Part shown: piece after piece, positions 13,774 through 20,407 of the stretch
How the letters are laid out: each line of letters starts with the position of its first letter
Numbering within the stretch: position 1 is the first letter of the stretch
Source: an uncultured Clostridia bacterium
GTDB taxonomy: Bacteria > Bacillota > Clostridia > Oscillospirales > Acutalibacteraceae
NCBI GenBank assembly: GCA_937915775.1
Contig: CALGGQ010000314.1
Location: forward strand, 1-21,767
Length of the DNA: 21,767 nucleotides
Direction: 5' to 3'
Position numbers and translations under genes: made by a program
Notes under the pieces: model-generated
The model's database searches: none
What the model was told of the DNA's origin: nothing
What the model saw: only the letters and a program-made list of their open reading frames with translations

Positions 13774-13868
13774 AATAAGTAAGTCGTAAGTAGTAATTAG
13801 TAAGTAGTTGTCGGGTGGGCAAGCCCACACCCAATTAACGATTAACTACTGACTACTAACGATTAACT
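13774..13868. repeat. Heptamer-arm inverted repeat, copy C
   Basis: The left arm is made of 7-bp units TAAGTCG, TAAGTAG, TAATTAG, TAAGTAG. The core GGGTGGGCAAGCCCACACCC is followed by AATTA. The right arm has units ATTAACG, ATTAACT, ACTGACT, ACTAACG, ATTAACT. The core is nearly the same as in copy B. It lies between the DUF5058-like start and the metallophosphoesterase stop. Confidence 0.85.
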
Positions 13869-13869
13869 T

Positions 13870-13886
13870 TGCGTGCAGCGCACGCA
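13870..13886 (-). terminator. Short hairpin after the metallophosphoesterase gene
   Basis: TGCGTGC AGC GCACGCA is a perfect 7-bp stem with a 3-nt loop, touching the TAA stop at 13887. No U-run follows. It resembles the hairpin at 2486-2504 and the units of the GCTAAC arrays, so it may be a solo mini-hairpin rather than a true terminator. Confidence 0.45.
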
Positions 13887-15197
13887 TTAATCCATATTGT
13901 TCTCTGCCTGGAAATCGAACACGGCGCCGGCGTGGTCCTGGTCATCCGCCATACCGTGGTCAAGGATAACGGTTTCCTTTTCGCCCGTTGCCTGATATTT
14001 ATCCTGATAATAGTTCTCGTGGTGGCAGTCGAAGCTGCTGTCCGGCTTCACGGTAATCACGGTGCAGCCGCGCTGCAGACCGTATTTGAAAATCTCGGGA
14101 TAGGCGAGGTAGTCAATCGAGTAGCCGTAGGTCAGGCGAATGCCCTTGTAGGAGAGCGACATATTGTTCAGATGGTCGTGGCCGAAGAAAACGCCCTGCG
14201 TGGAGCCGGTTTCTTTAAAGGCGTCGAATAATCCGTAATTGTAAACGCCGGAGCAGATGACCATATCGTTTTCACCGAGGACGCCCTCGAAGTACTTTAC
14301 GTTTTCCGTATCCTGAAAATCGTTTTCCTGGTATTCCTTTGCCGCTTCCTTCATTTCCGGCAGCGGAATGTGGAAAAACGCAAGCGATTGCGGGGTGGCG
14401 CCGCCGTTTTCCTCGGTCAGCGCTTTCACGGTATCCCTGTACCACTGCACTTGGTTTTCGTGTACGCTGTCGTATTTCCACATAAAGCCGAAGTAGTCGC
14501 CGTCCACATAGGAGTGGGAGTCAAACAGGAACAGGCTCTGGCGGATGTCGCCGGTGGTTTTGTTGCGGATATTGATGACGTAGTTGCCCTCGCCGTCAAT
14601 CTCGTCGGGGCCTGCCTGGAACAGACAGTGCGGATATTTTTCCTTGTTGCCGTATACATTCTTCGAAATATCCTTGCGGGAATGATAGGCGTAAAGCTCC
14701 GTATCGTGGTTGCCGTAAACGTTGCACCAGTAAACGCCGAGCTTTTCCATCAGCTGCGCAAAGGTAACGGCACCCGATTTATTGTTGAGCGTGCCTGCCT
14801 GATGCGGCACGGGATAGGCGATATCGCCCGTCACGACTACCAAATCGGGCTTTTCGGCGGTAATCATCGCCGCCACGGCGTTAATCGCCATATTGTCCTT
14901 TTGCGTGCTCATACAGCCGCCGCCGAGGTGAATATCCGTCAGCTGCATAATCTTGAATTCCCTGTCGGTAAAAAAGGTATAATGACCGTCCATGAGTTCC
15001 GGCTCAAGCTGCTCCTCAAAGCTGACCGGCTGGATGGCCTCCTTGATGAAAGTGCGGTTGGAGCTGTACGATACCACGTTCACCACGGCAACCGCCGCCG
15101 CAATGACGGCGATAACCAGCAGCAAAATCAGCAGTATCTTGCCGGCTTTCTTGGCTCTTTGCTTCGGTGTTTTCTTCACTTTCTGTTTCGTTCCCAT
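13887..15197 (-). CDS. Membrane-anchored calcineurin-like metallophosphoesterase
   Basis: A 436-residue protein with a Lys-rich cytoplasmic N-terminus (KQKVKKTPKQRAKKAGK), one membrane helix (ILLILLLVIAVIAAAVAVVN) and an external phosphoesterase domain. All metal-binding motifs are present: LTDIHLGGG, VVTGDIAYP, VYGNHDTE, FFHIPLPE and FFGHDHLNN. Such enzymes cleave phosphomonoesters or phosphodiesters; the closest general pattern is the purple acid phosphatase/PPP1-like group (YVDGDYFGF between motifs), but the substrate cannot be read from sequence. The ATG at 15197 follows AGAGGTG at 15204-15210. The CDF gene ends 11 bp upstream on the same strand, so they are probably co-transcribed. Confidence 0.88.
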   Translation of the reverse strand: MGTKQKVKKTPKQRAKKAGKILLILLLVIAVIAAAVAVVNVVSYSSNRTFIKEAIQPVSFEEQLEPELMDGHYTFFTDREFKIMQLTDIHLGGGCMSTQKDNMAINAVAAMITAEKPDLVVVTGDIAYPVPHQAGTLNNKSGAVTFAQLMEKLGVYWCNVYGNHDTELYAYHSRKDISKNVYGNKEKYPHCLFQAGPDEIDGEGNYVINIRNKTTGDIRQSLFLFDSHSYVDGDYFGFMWKYDSVHENQVQWYRDTVKALTEENGGATPQSLAFFHIPLPEMKEAAKEYQENDFQDTENVKYFEGVLGENDMVICSGVYNYGLFDAFKETGSTQGVFFGHDHLNNMSLSYKGIRLTYGYSIDYLAYPEIFKYGLQRGCTVITVKPDSSFDCHHENYYQDKYQATGEKETVILDHGMADDQDHAGAVFDFQAENNMD

Positions 15198-15208
15198 AAT
15201 GCACACCT

Positions 15209-15811
15209 CTAATTGTTAATTAAGTATTTGCTTTCCTGTAATATGTTTTTGATGGCGGACACCGTGATAAACCCGCCCGCCGCGATGGCAAGCATACCGT
15301 CCACGGCAAAGTTGACCCGTTCCACCAGCACCAGACTCATCAGCGCCGCGAGCGTGACGAAGCAGTCGAGATAACTGTCCAGCTCCAGCGCCTTGAGCAC
15401 AGGGGACGGCGCCTTTTTGTGAAACGCGCGGAAGGTCAGCCCGAGTACGAGCTTGACGGCAATCGTGAGCGCCAGCAGCACCGCGTACTTCACGAGGTAG
15501 GATACCGGCGTCGGGTACATCAGCCGCTCCGTGCCGTGATAGAGGAAGAATACGCCCGTCACGGCAATAAAAATGCTGATGATAAAGGTGAACAGGCTCT
15601 GTGCGCGCAGCGACTGCCTTTCGCCGAGCCTCTTCATCCAAAAGAAGCCGCCCAGCGCCACACCGCAGGCAAGGGTATCGCCGAGGTTGTTGACCGAATC
15701 GCAGTAAATCGCCAGCGAATTGGAGCTGATGCCGATATAGAGCTTGAGCAAAAACAGCCCGAAATTGACTCCTGCGCCGATTGCCGCCGCGATAAAGCCT
15801 GCGCGTTTCAC
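15209..15811 (-). CDS. Short cation diffusion facilitator (CDF) transporter lacking the C-terminal domain
   Basis: About 200 residues with six hydrophobic segments, covering only the CDF membrane domain; typical CDFs are ~290-320 residues because of a cytosolic metal-sensing domain. The TM2 signature SNSLAIYCDSVNNLGD gives site residues D38 and N42. TM5 has ALELDSYLDCFVTL with D145 and D149, so the His found in classical zinc CDFs (HxxxD) is Asp here, and manganese or another metal is possible. The GTG start at 15811 (ribosome site AGGTGA) was chosen because the longer frame from 15889 overlaps the promoter. It diverges from the metal-sensor gene across a shared regulatory region. It should export a divalent metal by proton antiport (family knowledge). 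Confidence 0.85.
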   Translation of the reverse strand: MKRAGFIAAAIGAGVNFGLFLLKLYIGISSNSLAIYCDSVNNLGDTLACGVALGGFFWMKRLGERQSLRAQSLFTFIISIFIAVTGVFFLYHGTERLMYPTPVSYLVKYAVLLALTIAVKLVLGLTFRAFHKKAPSPVLKALELDSYLDCFVTLAALMSLVLVERVNFAVDGMLAIAAGGFITVSAIKNILQESKYLINN

Positions 15812-15845
15812 TCTGTCACCTGCCGTTTCCTTATCAGATTTTAAT

Positions 15846-15875
15846 ATTATAACATATTTCACATTTACTTGACAA
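15846..15875 (-). promoter_or_regulatory. Promoter of the CDF gene
   Basis: Minus strand TTGTCA (15870-15875), 18 bp spacer, TATAAT (15846-15851). It is about 35 bp upstream of the chosen GTG start. Confidence 0.75.
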
Positions 15876-15882
15876 TCATTTC

Positions 15883-15910
15883 TTGACAATTCACATTTTT
15901 TGACTATAAT
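15883..15910 (+). promoter_or_regulatory. Promoter of the metal-sensor operon
   Basis: TTGACA (15883-15888), 16 bp spacer, TATAAT (15905-15910). Its -35 lies 8 bp from the divergent CDF -35, so the two promoters are back to back. Confidence 0.85.
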
Positions 15911-15944
15911 AACATATGATTGATATGTTCATATAAAGCATATG
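15911..15944. promoter_or_regulatory. Probable ArsR/SmtB operator
   Basis: AACATAT GATTG ATATGTT (15911-15929) is a perfect 7-bp inverted repeat with a 5-bp gap, and CATAT AAAGC ATATG (15930-15944) is a second one immediately after it. They cover the transcription start and leader of the sensor operon. The AT-rich ATATG half-sites resemble known SmtB/CzrA/CadC operators. Autorepression is inferred. Confidence 0.7.
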
Positions 15945-15954
15945 AGGTGAAATA

Positions 15955-16236
15955 ATGACACACGAAGAAATATTTGACATTGCGGATTTGTTCAAAATGT
16001 TTGCAGACGCCACGCGCGTGCGGATTTTGCTGACGCTGTTTGACGGCGAGCGCAACGTCTCCGAAATTACCGAGCGCGTCGGCGCTTCGCAGACCGCGGT
16101 TTCGCACCAGCTGCGCGCGCTCAAGCACGGCCATCTGGTCAAGTGCCGCAGAGAAGGCAAGAATATGTATTATTCCCTTGCCGACGAGCACGTCAAAATC
16201 ATTATTAACTGTGCGATTGAGCACATTGAGGAGTAG
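15955..16236 (+). CDS. ArsR/SmtB-family metal-responsive repressor with alpha-5 zinc site
   Basis: A 93-residue winged-helix dimeric repressor that leaves DNA when metal binds. The recognition helix region ERVGASQTAVSHQLRALKHG and the wing VKCRREGKNMYYSL are typical. At the C-terminus D77, H79, H90 and E93 (in ADEHVKIIINCAIEHIEE) match exactly the spacing of the alpha-5 zinc ligands of SmtB/CzrA (D104, H106, H117, E120 in SmtB). The alpha-3 ELCVCDL cysteine site of cadmium/lead sensors is absent. Zinc (or cobalt) sensing is therefore the best call. The ATG has a GAGGTGA ribosome site (15944-15950). It is followed after 2 bp by the reduced metal ATPase and probably controls it and the divergent CDF gene. 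Confidence 0.93.
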   Translation: MTHEEIFDIADLFKMFADATRVRILLTLFDGERNVSEITERVGASQTAVSHQLRALKHGHLVKCRREGKNMYYSLADEHVKIIINCAIEHIEE

Positions 16237-16238
16237 TT

Positions 16239-17255
16239 ATGGCACACCATCATGAGCATACGCACACGGACGGCTGCGCGCAGCATCACGAGCACAGCGC
16301 CGATGTGCACACCGCGCACTGCGACTGCGGCTGCGGCGCCGCGCACGGTGACGATTTTGAAAAAACCAAAAAAGAGGAGCTGACCAAGTTGTTGCTCTCC
16401 GCCGCGTTTTTCGCTGCAGGTTGGGTGCTTAGCGAGCTGACGCAGCTGCCCGAATTCCTGTATTTAATCTGCTTTCTGATTTCGTACCTGCTGGTCGGCT
16501 TCGCGGTGGTGCGCGAGGCGCTGGAGGAGCTGCTGCACGGCAGGCTGTTCGGCGAGTGCTTTTTAATCAGTCTGGCGTCGCTCGGCGCGTTTGCCATTCA
16601 CGAATACAGCGAGGGCTGCGCCGTGATGCTGCTGTACGCGGCAGGGGAGTATATCCAGGGCGCTGCGCTGTCAAAAAGTCGCGCCCAAATCCGCGCATTG
16701 GCGGCGGAGCACGGCTTTGCAGAGAGCCACGCGAACAGCGGCACGGAGCGCTTTATCGCCAAATTTGCGAAAATATATACGCCCGTTATCTGCGCCGTCG
16801 CGCTGCTGATTTTATTGGTTCCGCCGCTCTTTTTCCACGGGGAATGGCAGCTCTGGGTGCATAAAGGCTTATCTGCGCTCGTCATCGGCTGCCCGTGCGC
16901 AATCGTGATTTCCGTGCCGCTTGCGTTTTCCTGTGCCATCGGCGCCTGCACGAAGCAGGGAATCTTTGTCCACTGCTCCGACGCGCTGGAGCGCCTGCAC
17001 AAAACAGGGGAGAGCGACGAAATAGTCATACCCGAGCACACGGAGGAAAAGCTGCATTTCGCAGGGCGCGCCGCCAAAAAAGCGGTGACCTTAGCGACGG
17101 AAAATATCATTTTTGCAGTGGCGGTCAAATTAGCGGTGCTGGTTTGCGTGGTGCTGCTGAACAGAGAAATCCCGATGTGGTTGGCGGAATTTTCCGATGT
17201 CGGCGTGGCAATCCTCGCCATTTTGAATTCCCTGCGGGCATTAAGGACGAAATAA
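16239..17255 (+). CDS. P1B-type metal ATPase reduced to its transmembrane domain (no A, P or N domain)
   Basis: 338 residues; ZntA/CadA-type pumps are usually 620-750. The N-terminus is a His/Cys-rich metal-binding tail (11 His and 4 Cys within residues 1-36). Membrane helices follow, with ALVIGCPCAIVISVPLAF carrying the CPC ion site (C218, C220), and the last two helices ENIIFAVAVKLAVLVCVVLL and WLAEFSDVGVAILAILNSLR retain K297 and D320, equivalent to the conserved Lys and Asp of ZntA. The actuator domain (TGES loop) is missing between SKSRAQIRALAAEH and TERFIAKFAKIYTP. The DKTGT phosphorylation site through the GDGxNDxP region is missing after DALERLHKTGESDE. Both losses are in frame, with no stop or frameshift. 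It cannot hydrolyse ATP by the known mechanism. It may be a channel, a buffer or sensor partner, or a pump needing a separate ATPase; which one is unknown. Confidence 0.88.
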   Translation: MAHHHEHTHTDGCAQHHEHSADVHTAHCDCGCGAAHGDDFEKTKKEELTKLLLSAAFFAAGWVLSELTQLPEFLYLICFLISYLLVGFAVVREALEELLHGRLFGECFLISLASLGAFAIHEYSEGCAVMLLYAAGEYIQGAALSKSRAQIRALAAEHGFAESHANSGTERFIAKFAKIYTPVICAVALLILLVPPLFFHGEWQLWVHKGLSALVIGCPCAIVISVPLAFSCAIGACTKQGIFVHCSDALERLHKTGESDEIVIPEHTEEKLHFAGRAAKKAVTLATENIIFAVAVKLAVLVCVVLLNREIPMWLAEFSDVGVAILAILNSLRALRTK

Positions 17256-17267
17256 ACGGAGAAAGCG

Positions 17268-17990
17268 ATGCAAAAGTTATTTATCGATGAGACGCCCGCG
17301 GGCGAAATCATACTTGACGGCGAACAGGCAAGGCACGTGGCGAAAGCGCTCAGAATGCGCGTCGGCGAAATGCTGACGGTGACGGACGGCAGCGGCAGCG
17401 ACTGGGGCTGTCAGATTGAGGAAATTACGCGCGATACCGTGAGGCTCAAGGTCTGCTATCAGCAGGCGTGCGAGAGCGAGCCTACCTGCAAGGTAACGCT
17501 GTTTCAGGGCGTGCCGAAGGGCAGTAAAACCGAGGAGATTATTCAGAAATGCGTGGAGCTCGGCGTCACGAAAATCGTGCCGGTGCTGACGGCGCGCTGC
17601 GTCAGCCGCCCCGACGAAAAGGGCGCGGGCAAAAAGAACGTGCGCTACCAGAAAATTGCGCTCGAAGCGGCGCAGCAGAGCGGACGCGGCATCGTGCCGG
17701 AGGTCGCGGCAATGGCGACCTTAAAGGAAGCGCTTGCCGCCGATGACAGCGCGCAAAAAATCGTCTTTTACGAGGGCGGCGGCGCACCGCTGACCGGCCT
17801 CATTGACAGGGAAACCGAAAGCGTTTCCGTTTATATCGGACCGGAAGGCGGTTTTGAGGAGAGCGAAATTGCCCTGCTCAAAGAGCACGGCGTTGCGGTT
17901 GCCACGCTCGGCAAGCGCATTCTGCGCACCCAGACGGCGCCCGTCGCCGCGCTGACCGCTATTATGCTGCTGACGGGAAACCTGGAATAA
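17268..17990 (+). CDS. rsmE: 16S rRNA m3U1498 methyltransferase (RsmE)
   Basis: SAM-dependent SPOUT methyltransferase for U1498 of 16S rRNA. The 240 residues include the N-terminal PUA-like part (EQARHVAKALRMRVGE) and the knot domain: LFQGVPKGSKTEEIIQKCVE, LGVTKIVPVLTARCV, ALEAAQQSGRGIVPEV, VYIGPEGGFEESEI and LGKRILRTQTAPVAALTAI. The last block is normally ILRTETA, so Glu is replaced by Gln. The gene has a GGAG ribosome site 12 bp after the metal ATPase-like gene and is likely in the same transcript. A heptamer-like repeat begins at its stop codon. Confidence 0.96.
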   Translation: MQKLFIDETPAGEIILDGEQARHVAKALRMRVGEMLTVTDGSGSDWGCQIEEITRDTVRLKVCYQQACESEPTCKVTLFQGVPKGSKTEEIIQKCVELGVTKIVPVLTARCVSRPDEKGAGKKNVRYQKIALEAAQQSGRGIVPEVAAMATLKEALAADDSAQKIVFYEGGGAPLTGLIDRETESVSVYIGPEGGFEESEIALLKEHGVAVATLGKRILRTQTAPVAALTAIMLLTGNLE

Positions 17991-18020
17991 TGCGGAATTC
18001 CGAACTCTGCATTCCGAATG
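17989..18020. repeat. Possible solo heptamer arm after rsmE
   Basis: From the rsmE stop the sequence can be read as 7-bp units GAATTCC, GAACTCT, GCATTCC, GAATGAA. The period matches the other heptamer arms, but the unit sequence differs and there is no core. The assignment is tentative. Confidence 0.4.
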
Positions 18021-18040
18021 AAATATACTCGCTTATAAGG

Positions 18041-18070
18041 TTGACAACAAAATTTCTACCATTATATAAT
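18041..18070 (+). promoter_or_regulatory. Promoter of the first cell-wall-binding repeat gene
   Basis: TTGACA (18041-18046), 18 bp spacer, TATAAT (18065-18070), 21 bp before the ATG at 18092. Confidence 0.82.
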
Positions 18071-18091
18071 AAAGAAAATGGGGTGATACCG

Positions 18092-19003
18092 ATGAGAAAG
18101 ATAGGGCGCTTAATGCTGACGGCGCTGCTGGCGCTGACGGTGCTGCTGTCCTGCGGGAGCATGACGGCGTATGCCAAAACCGGCTGGATGGATATCGGCA
18201 CGGCGACGTATTATTACGACAGCGGCGGCAACCGAGTAATAGACGGTCTGTTTGAAATCGACGGCAAGGCCTATCTTTTTGACGAACGGGGCAGGCTGGT
18301 CACCAAAAAGGGCTGGTATAAGGTCCGCACCGTGGACGATACCGGCAACTGCGACGTCTGGTATTATTTAAACAGCGACGGCTCGGCGTACCGCGGCTGG
18401 AAGAAAAAGGGCGGCAAGCGCTACTACCTTGCCTACGAAATGGTGACGAAGCCCATCAGCATTAACGGCGCGGCATACGTCTTTGCCGAGGACGGCACGC
18501 TGGTTACGAAAAAGGGCTGGTACACCCGCACCTATGAGGACGGCAGCAAAAACAGCTGGTATATCTCCTCAAAAGGAACGGCGTTTACAGGCTGGCACAA
18601 AATCAGCGGCAAGTGGTATTACTTCGATTCCTTTAACGGACTGATGTACTGCGGCGGCACGTTCCGCACCGCGGACGGCAAAATCTGCTCCTTCCGCCAA
18701 AACGGCGTCTGGCGCAAGCCGAAGGGCTGGCAGACGGAAACCGTTACTTATACGGTGAACGGTGAGACGGTGACGGATACCTATTACAGTTATTTTGGCA
18801 GCAGCGGCTACGGCGTAACCGGCTGGCAGAAGCTCGGCGGCAGCTGGTACTTTTTCAGCAAGAGCGGCATGATGGCGACAGGCTGGCTGAGAACCGGCGG
18901 CAACTGGTATTACCTGTATGAAAACGGTAAAATGGCAACCGGCAGGGTGAAAATTGACGGCATAACGTATACGTTTTCCTCCTCCGGCGCCTTGCAATCA
19001 TAA
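18092..19003 (+). CDS. Secreted cell-wall-binding repeat protein, paralogue 1
   Basis: 303 residues. The ATG at 18092 has GGGGTGAT just upstream; the longer frame from 17990 runs through the promoter and was rejected. The signal peptide MRKIGRLMLTALLALTVLLS is probably cleaved after AYA; LLSC in it is a weak lipobox. The rest is about nine Gly-Trp/Tyr-Tyr-Phe repeats of the cell-wall/choline-binding type (GWHKISGKWYYFDSFNG, GWQKLGGSWYFFSKSGMMAT, GWLRTGGNWYYLYENGKMAT). No catalytic domain is present. Such repeats bind cell-wall polymers or glucans. It is 18 bp from paralogue 2 without a terminator, so they form an operon. Confidence 0.88.
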   Translation: MRKIGRLMLTALLALTVLLSCGSMTAYAKTGWMDIGTATYYYDSGGNRVIDGLFEIDGKAYLFDERGRLVTKKGWYKVRTVDDTGNCDVWYYLNSDGSAYRGWKKKGGKRYYLAYEMVTKPISINGAAYVFAEDGTLVTKKGWYTRTYEDGSKNSWYISSKGTAFTGWHKISGKWYYFDSFNGLMYCGGTFRTADGKICSFRQNGVWRKPKGWQTETVTYTVNGETVTDTYYSYFGSSGYGVTGWQKLGGSWYFFSKSGMMATGWLRTGGNWYYLYENGKMATGRVKIDGITYTFSSSGALQS

Positions 19004-19021
19004 AAAAGAAAGGGTATGGCA

Positions 19022-20290
19022 ATGAAACAGATGAAAAAACTCCTGAGCCTTCTGCTGGCGCTTATGATGCTGCTTGGCACCTTTGCGGCAGCGGGAACGG
19101 CGCTTGCAGCGGAAAAATCCGGCTGGATAAAATCCGGCAAAGCATGGTATTATTATGTGAACGACGAGGAATATCTTATCGGCGGCATCTATCCGATTGA
19201 CGGCAAGGCATATGCGTTTGATGACAACGGCAAGCTCGTCACCACCAATGGCTGGTATTCCGTCTTTTACGGTGACAGCGACGAGGACGGCTATAAGGTA
19301 TGGTATTATCTTGACGGCAAGGGCGTCTGCCGGACCGGCTGGCAAAAGCTCTCCGGCAAGTGGTACTATTTTGACAAAGAGTACGGTTCAATGTATACCT
19401 ATGCCAGCTATGTGGACGACAAGCCGTATATGTTCTCCAAGAACGGCGTACTGGTGGAAAAGGCAGGCTGGTATGAGCTCAACTGGGGAGACGATTACCC
19501 CGATTACTTCTATCTGAAGAAGAGCGGCGAGATGGTGCTCGGCTGGAAGAAAATTAGCGGCAAGTGGTATTATTTCAACGCGGAACTGACCGGCGCGATG
19601 GCGAAGGACGGCACCACCGTGATTGACGGCAAGCCGTATTTCTTTAAGAAAAACGGTGTGTACTACAAGAAAAAGAGCGGCTGGTATACCCACACGAATG
19701 TCTATGGCGAGAAGATAAAGGTATATTTCAACAAGTCCAAGCTCGTCACCGGCTGGAAGACGATTAAGGGCAAGAAATACTATTTTATGTATGACGGCAC
19801 GATGGCAACGGGCATCACCTATGTGGAGAAGAACAACCGCGTTTACTACTTCGCAAAGAACGGCGCGCTCAAGAAGTTCAAGGGCTGGAAAACCATTGAC
19901 GGCGAGAAATATTACTTCTCCAAGAAGGGCTATGCTGTCACCGGCTGGCAGAAAATCAGCGGCAAAAAGTATTTCTTCGGCAACTACAGCGGCGAGCTGT
20001 ATGCCGACGGCATTTTCTACGTCTATGACGAAAAGAACGATAACGGCGGCTATTACTGCTTTAATAAGAAGGGTATCGTCCGCAAGGGCTGGCTTACCGT
20101 TAACGGCAATACCTACTACGCCTCCAAGAGCGGCAAGCTCCTGACCGATTGGCAGACCATCGACGGCAAGACCTATTACTTCAGCCCGTGGGGCGGAGAA
20201 ATGATTAAAGGCGCTTACGATATTGACGGCATCTGGTACTATTTCGACGAAACTACCGGCGAATACGAAAGCGATTATGCGTTTGGATAA
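19022..20290 (+). CDS. Secreted cell-wall-binding repeat protein, paralogue 2
   Basis: 422 residues from ATG 19022, which is 7 nt from the AAAGGG site; the ATG at 19016 is too close to it. Signal peptide MKQMKKLLSLLLALMMLLGT, cleavage near ALA-AEK. The mature protein is entirely repeats such as TGWQKLSGKWYYFDKEYG, GWKKISGKWYYFNAELTG and GWKTIDGEKYYFSKKGYAVT, roughly 20 residues each, alternating with IDGKPYxFxKNG units. The first ~100 mature residues align with the other two paralogues (SGWIKSGKAWYYY, IDGKAYAFDDNGKLVTTNGW). Probably a non-enzymatic surface or matrix protein (inference). Confidence 0.9.
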   Translation: MKQMKKLLSLLLALMMLLGTFAAAGTALAAEKSGWIKSGKAWYYYVNDEEYLIGGIYPIDGKAYAFDDNGKLVTTNGWYSVFYGDSDEDGYKVWYYLDGKGVCRTGWQKLSGKWYYFDKEYGSMYTYASYVDDKPYMFSKNGVLVEKAGWYELNWGDDYPDYFYLKKSGEMVLGWKKISGKWYYFNAELTGAMAKDGTTVIDGKPYFFKKNGVYYKKKSGWYTHTNVYGEKIKVYFNKSKLVTGWKTIKGKKYYFMYDGTMATGITYVEKNNRVYYFAKNGALKKFKGWKTIDGEKYYFSKKGYAVTGWQKISGKKYFFGNYSGELYADGIFYVYDEKNDNGGYYCFNKKGIVRKGWLTVNGNTYYASKSGKLLTDWQTIDGKTYYFSPWGGEMIKGAYDIDGIWYYFDETTGEYESDYAFG

Positions 20291-20295
20291 GAGAT

Positions 20296-20320
20296 AAAAA
20301 GGCGGCATTGCCGCCTTTTT
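20296..20320 (+). terminator. Terminator after paralogue 2
   Basis: AAAAAGGCGGC ATT GCCGCCTTTTT, a GC-rich stem with a clear T-run, 6 bp past the stop codon. Confidence 0.93.
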
Positions 20321-20346
20321 TATTCGGTATTTTGCAAGCCGTATAA

Positions 20347-20375
20347 TTGACAATCCCGTTTTTCAATGGTATAGT
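20347..20375 (+). promoter_or_regulatory. Promoter of paralogue 3
   Basis: TTGACA (20347-20352), 17 bp spacer, TATAGT (20370-20375), followed by the ribosome site AGGAGG (20395-20400). Confidence 0.85.
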
Positions 20376-20407
20376 AAAATTGAAATTATTATACAGGAGG
20401 GAAATGT

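Noticed and set aside
15812..15889. N-terminal extension of the CDF protein from 15889
   Set aside because: It would place the start upstream of the clear TTGTCA/TATAAT promoter and adds no CDF-like sequence.
16239..17255. Frameshifted or broken full-length metal ATPase
   Set aside because: One frame runs through all membrane segments to a normal stop, no DKTGT or GDGxNDxP coding remains in any frame nearby, and rsmE follows after 12 bp. An in-frame loss fits better, though an assembly error cannot be excluded from sequence alone.
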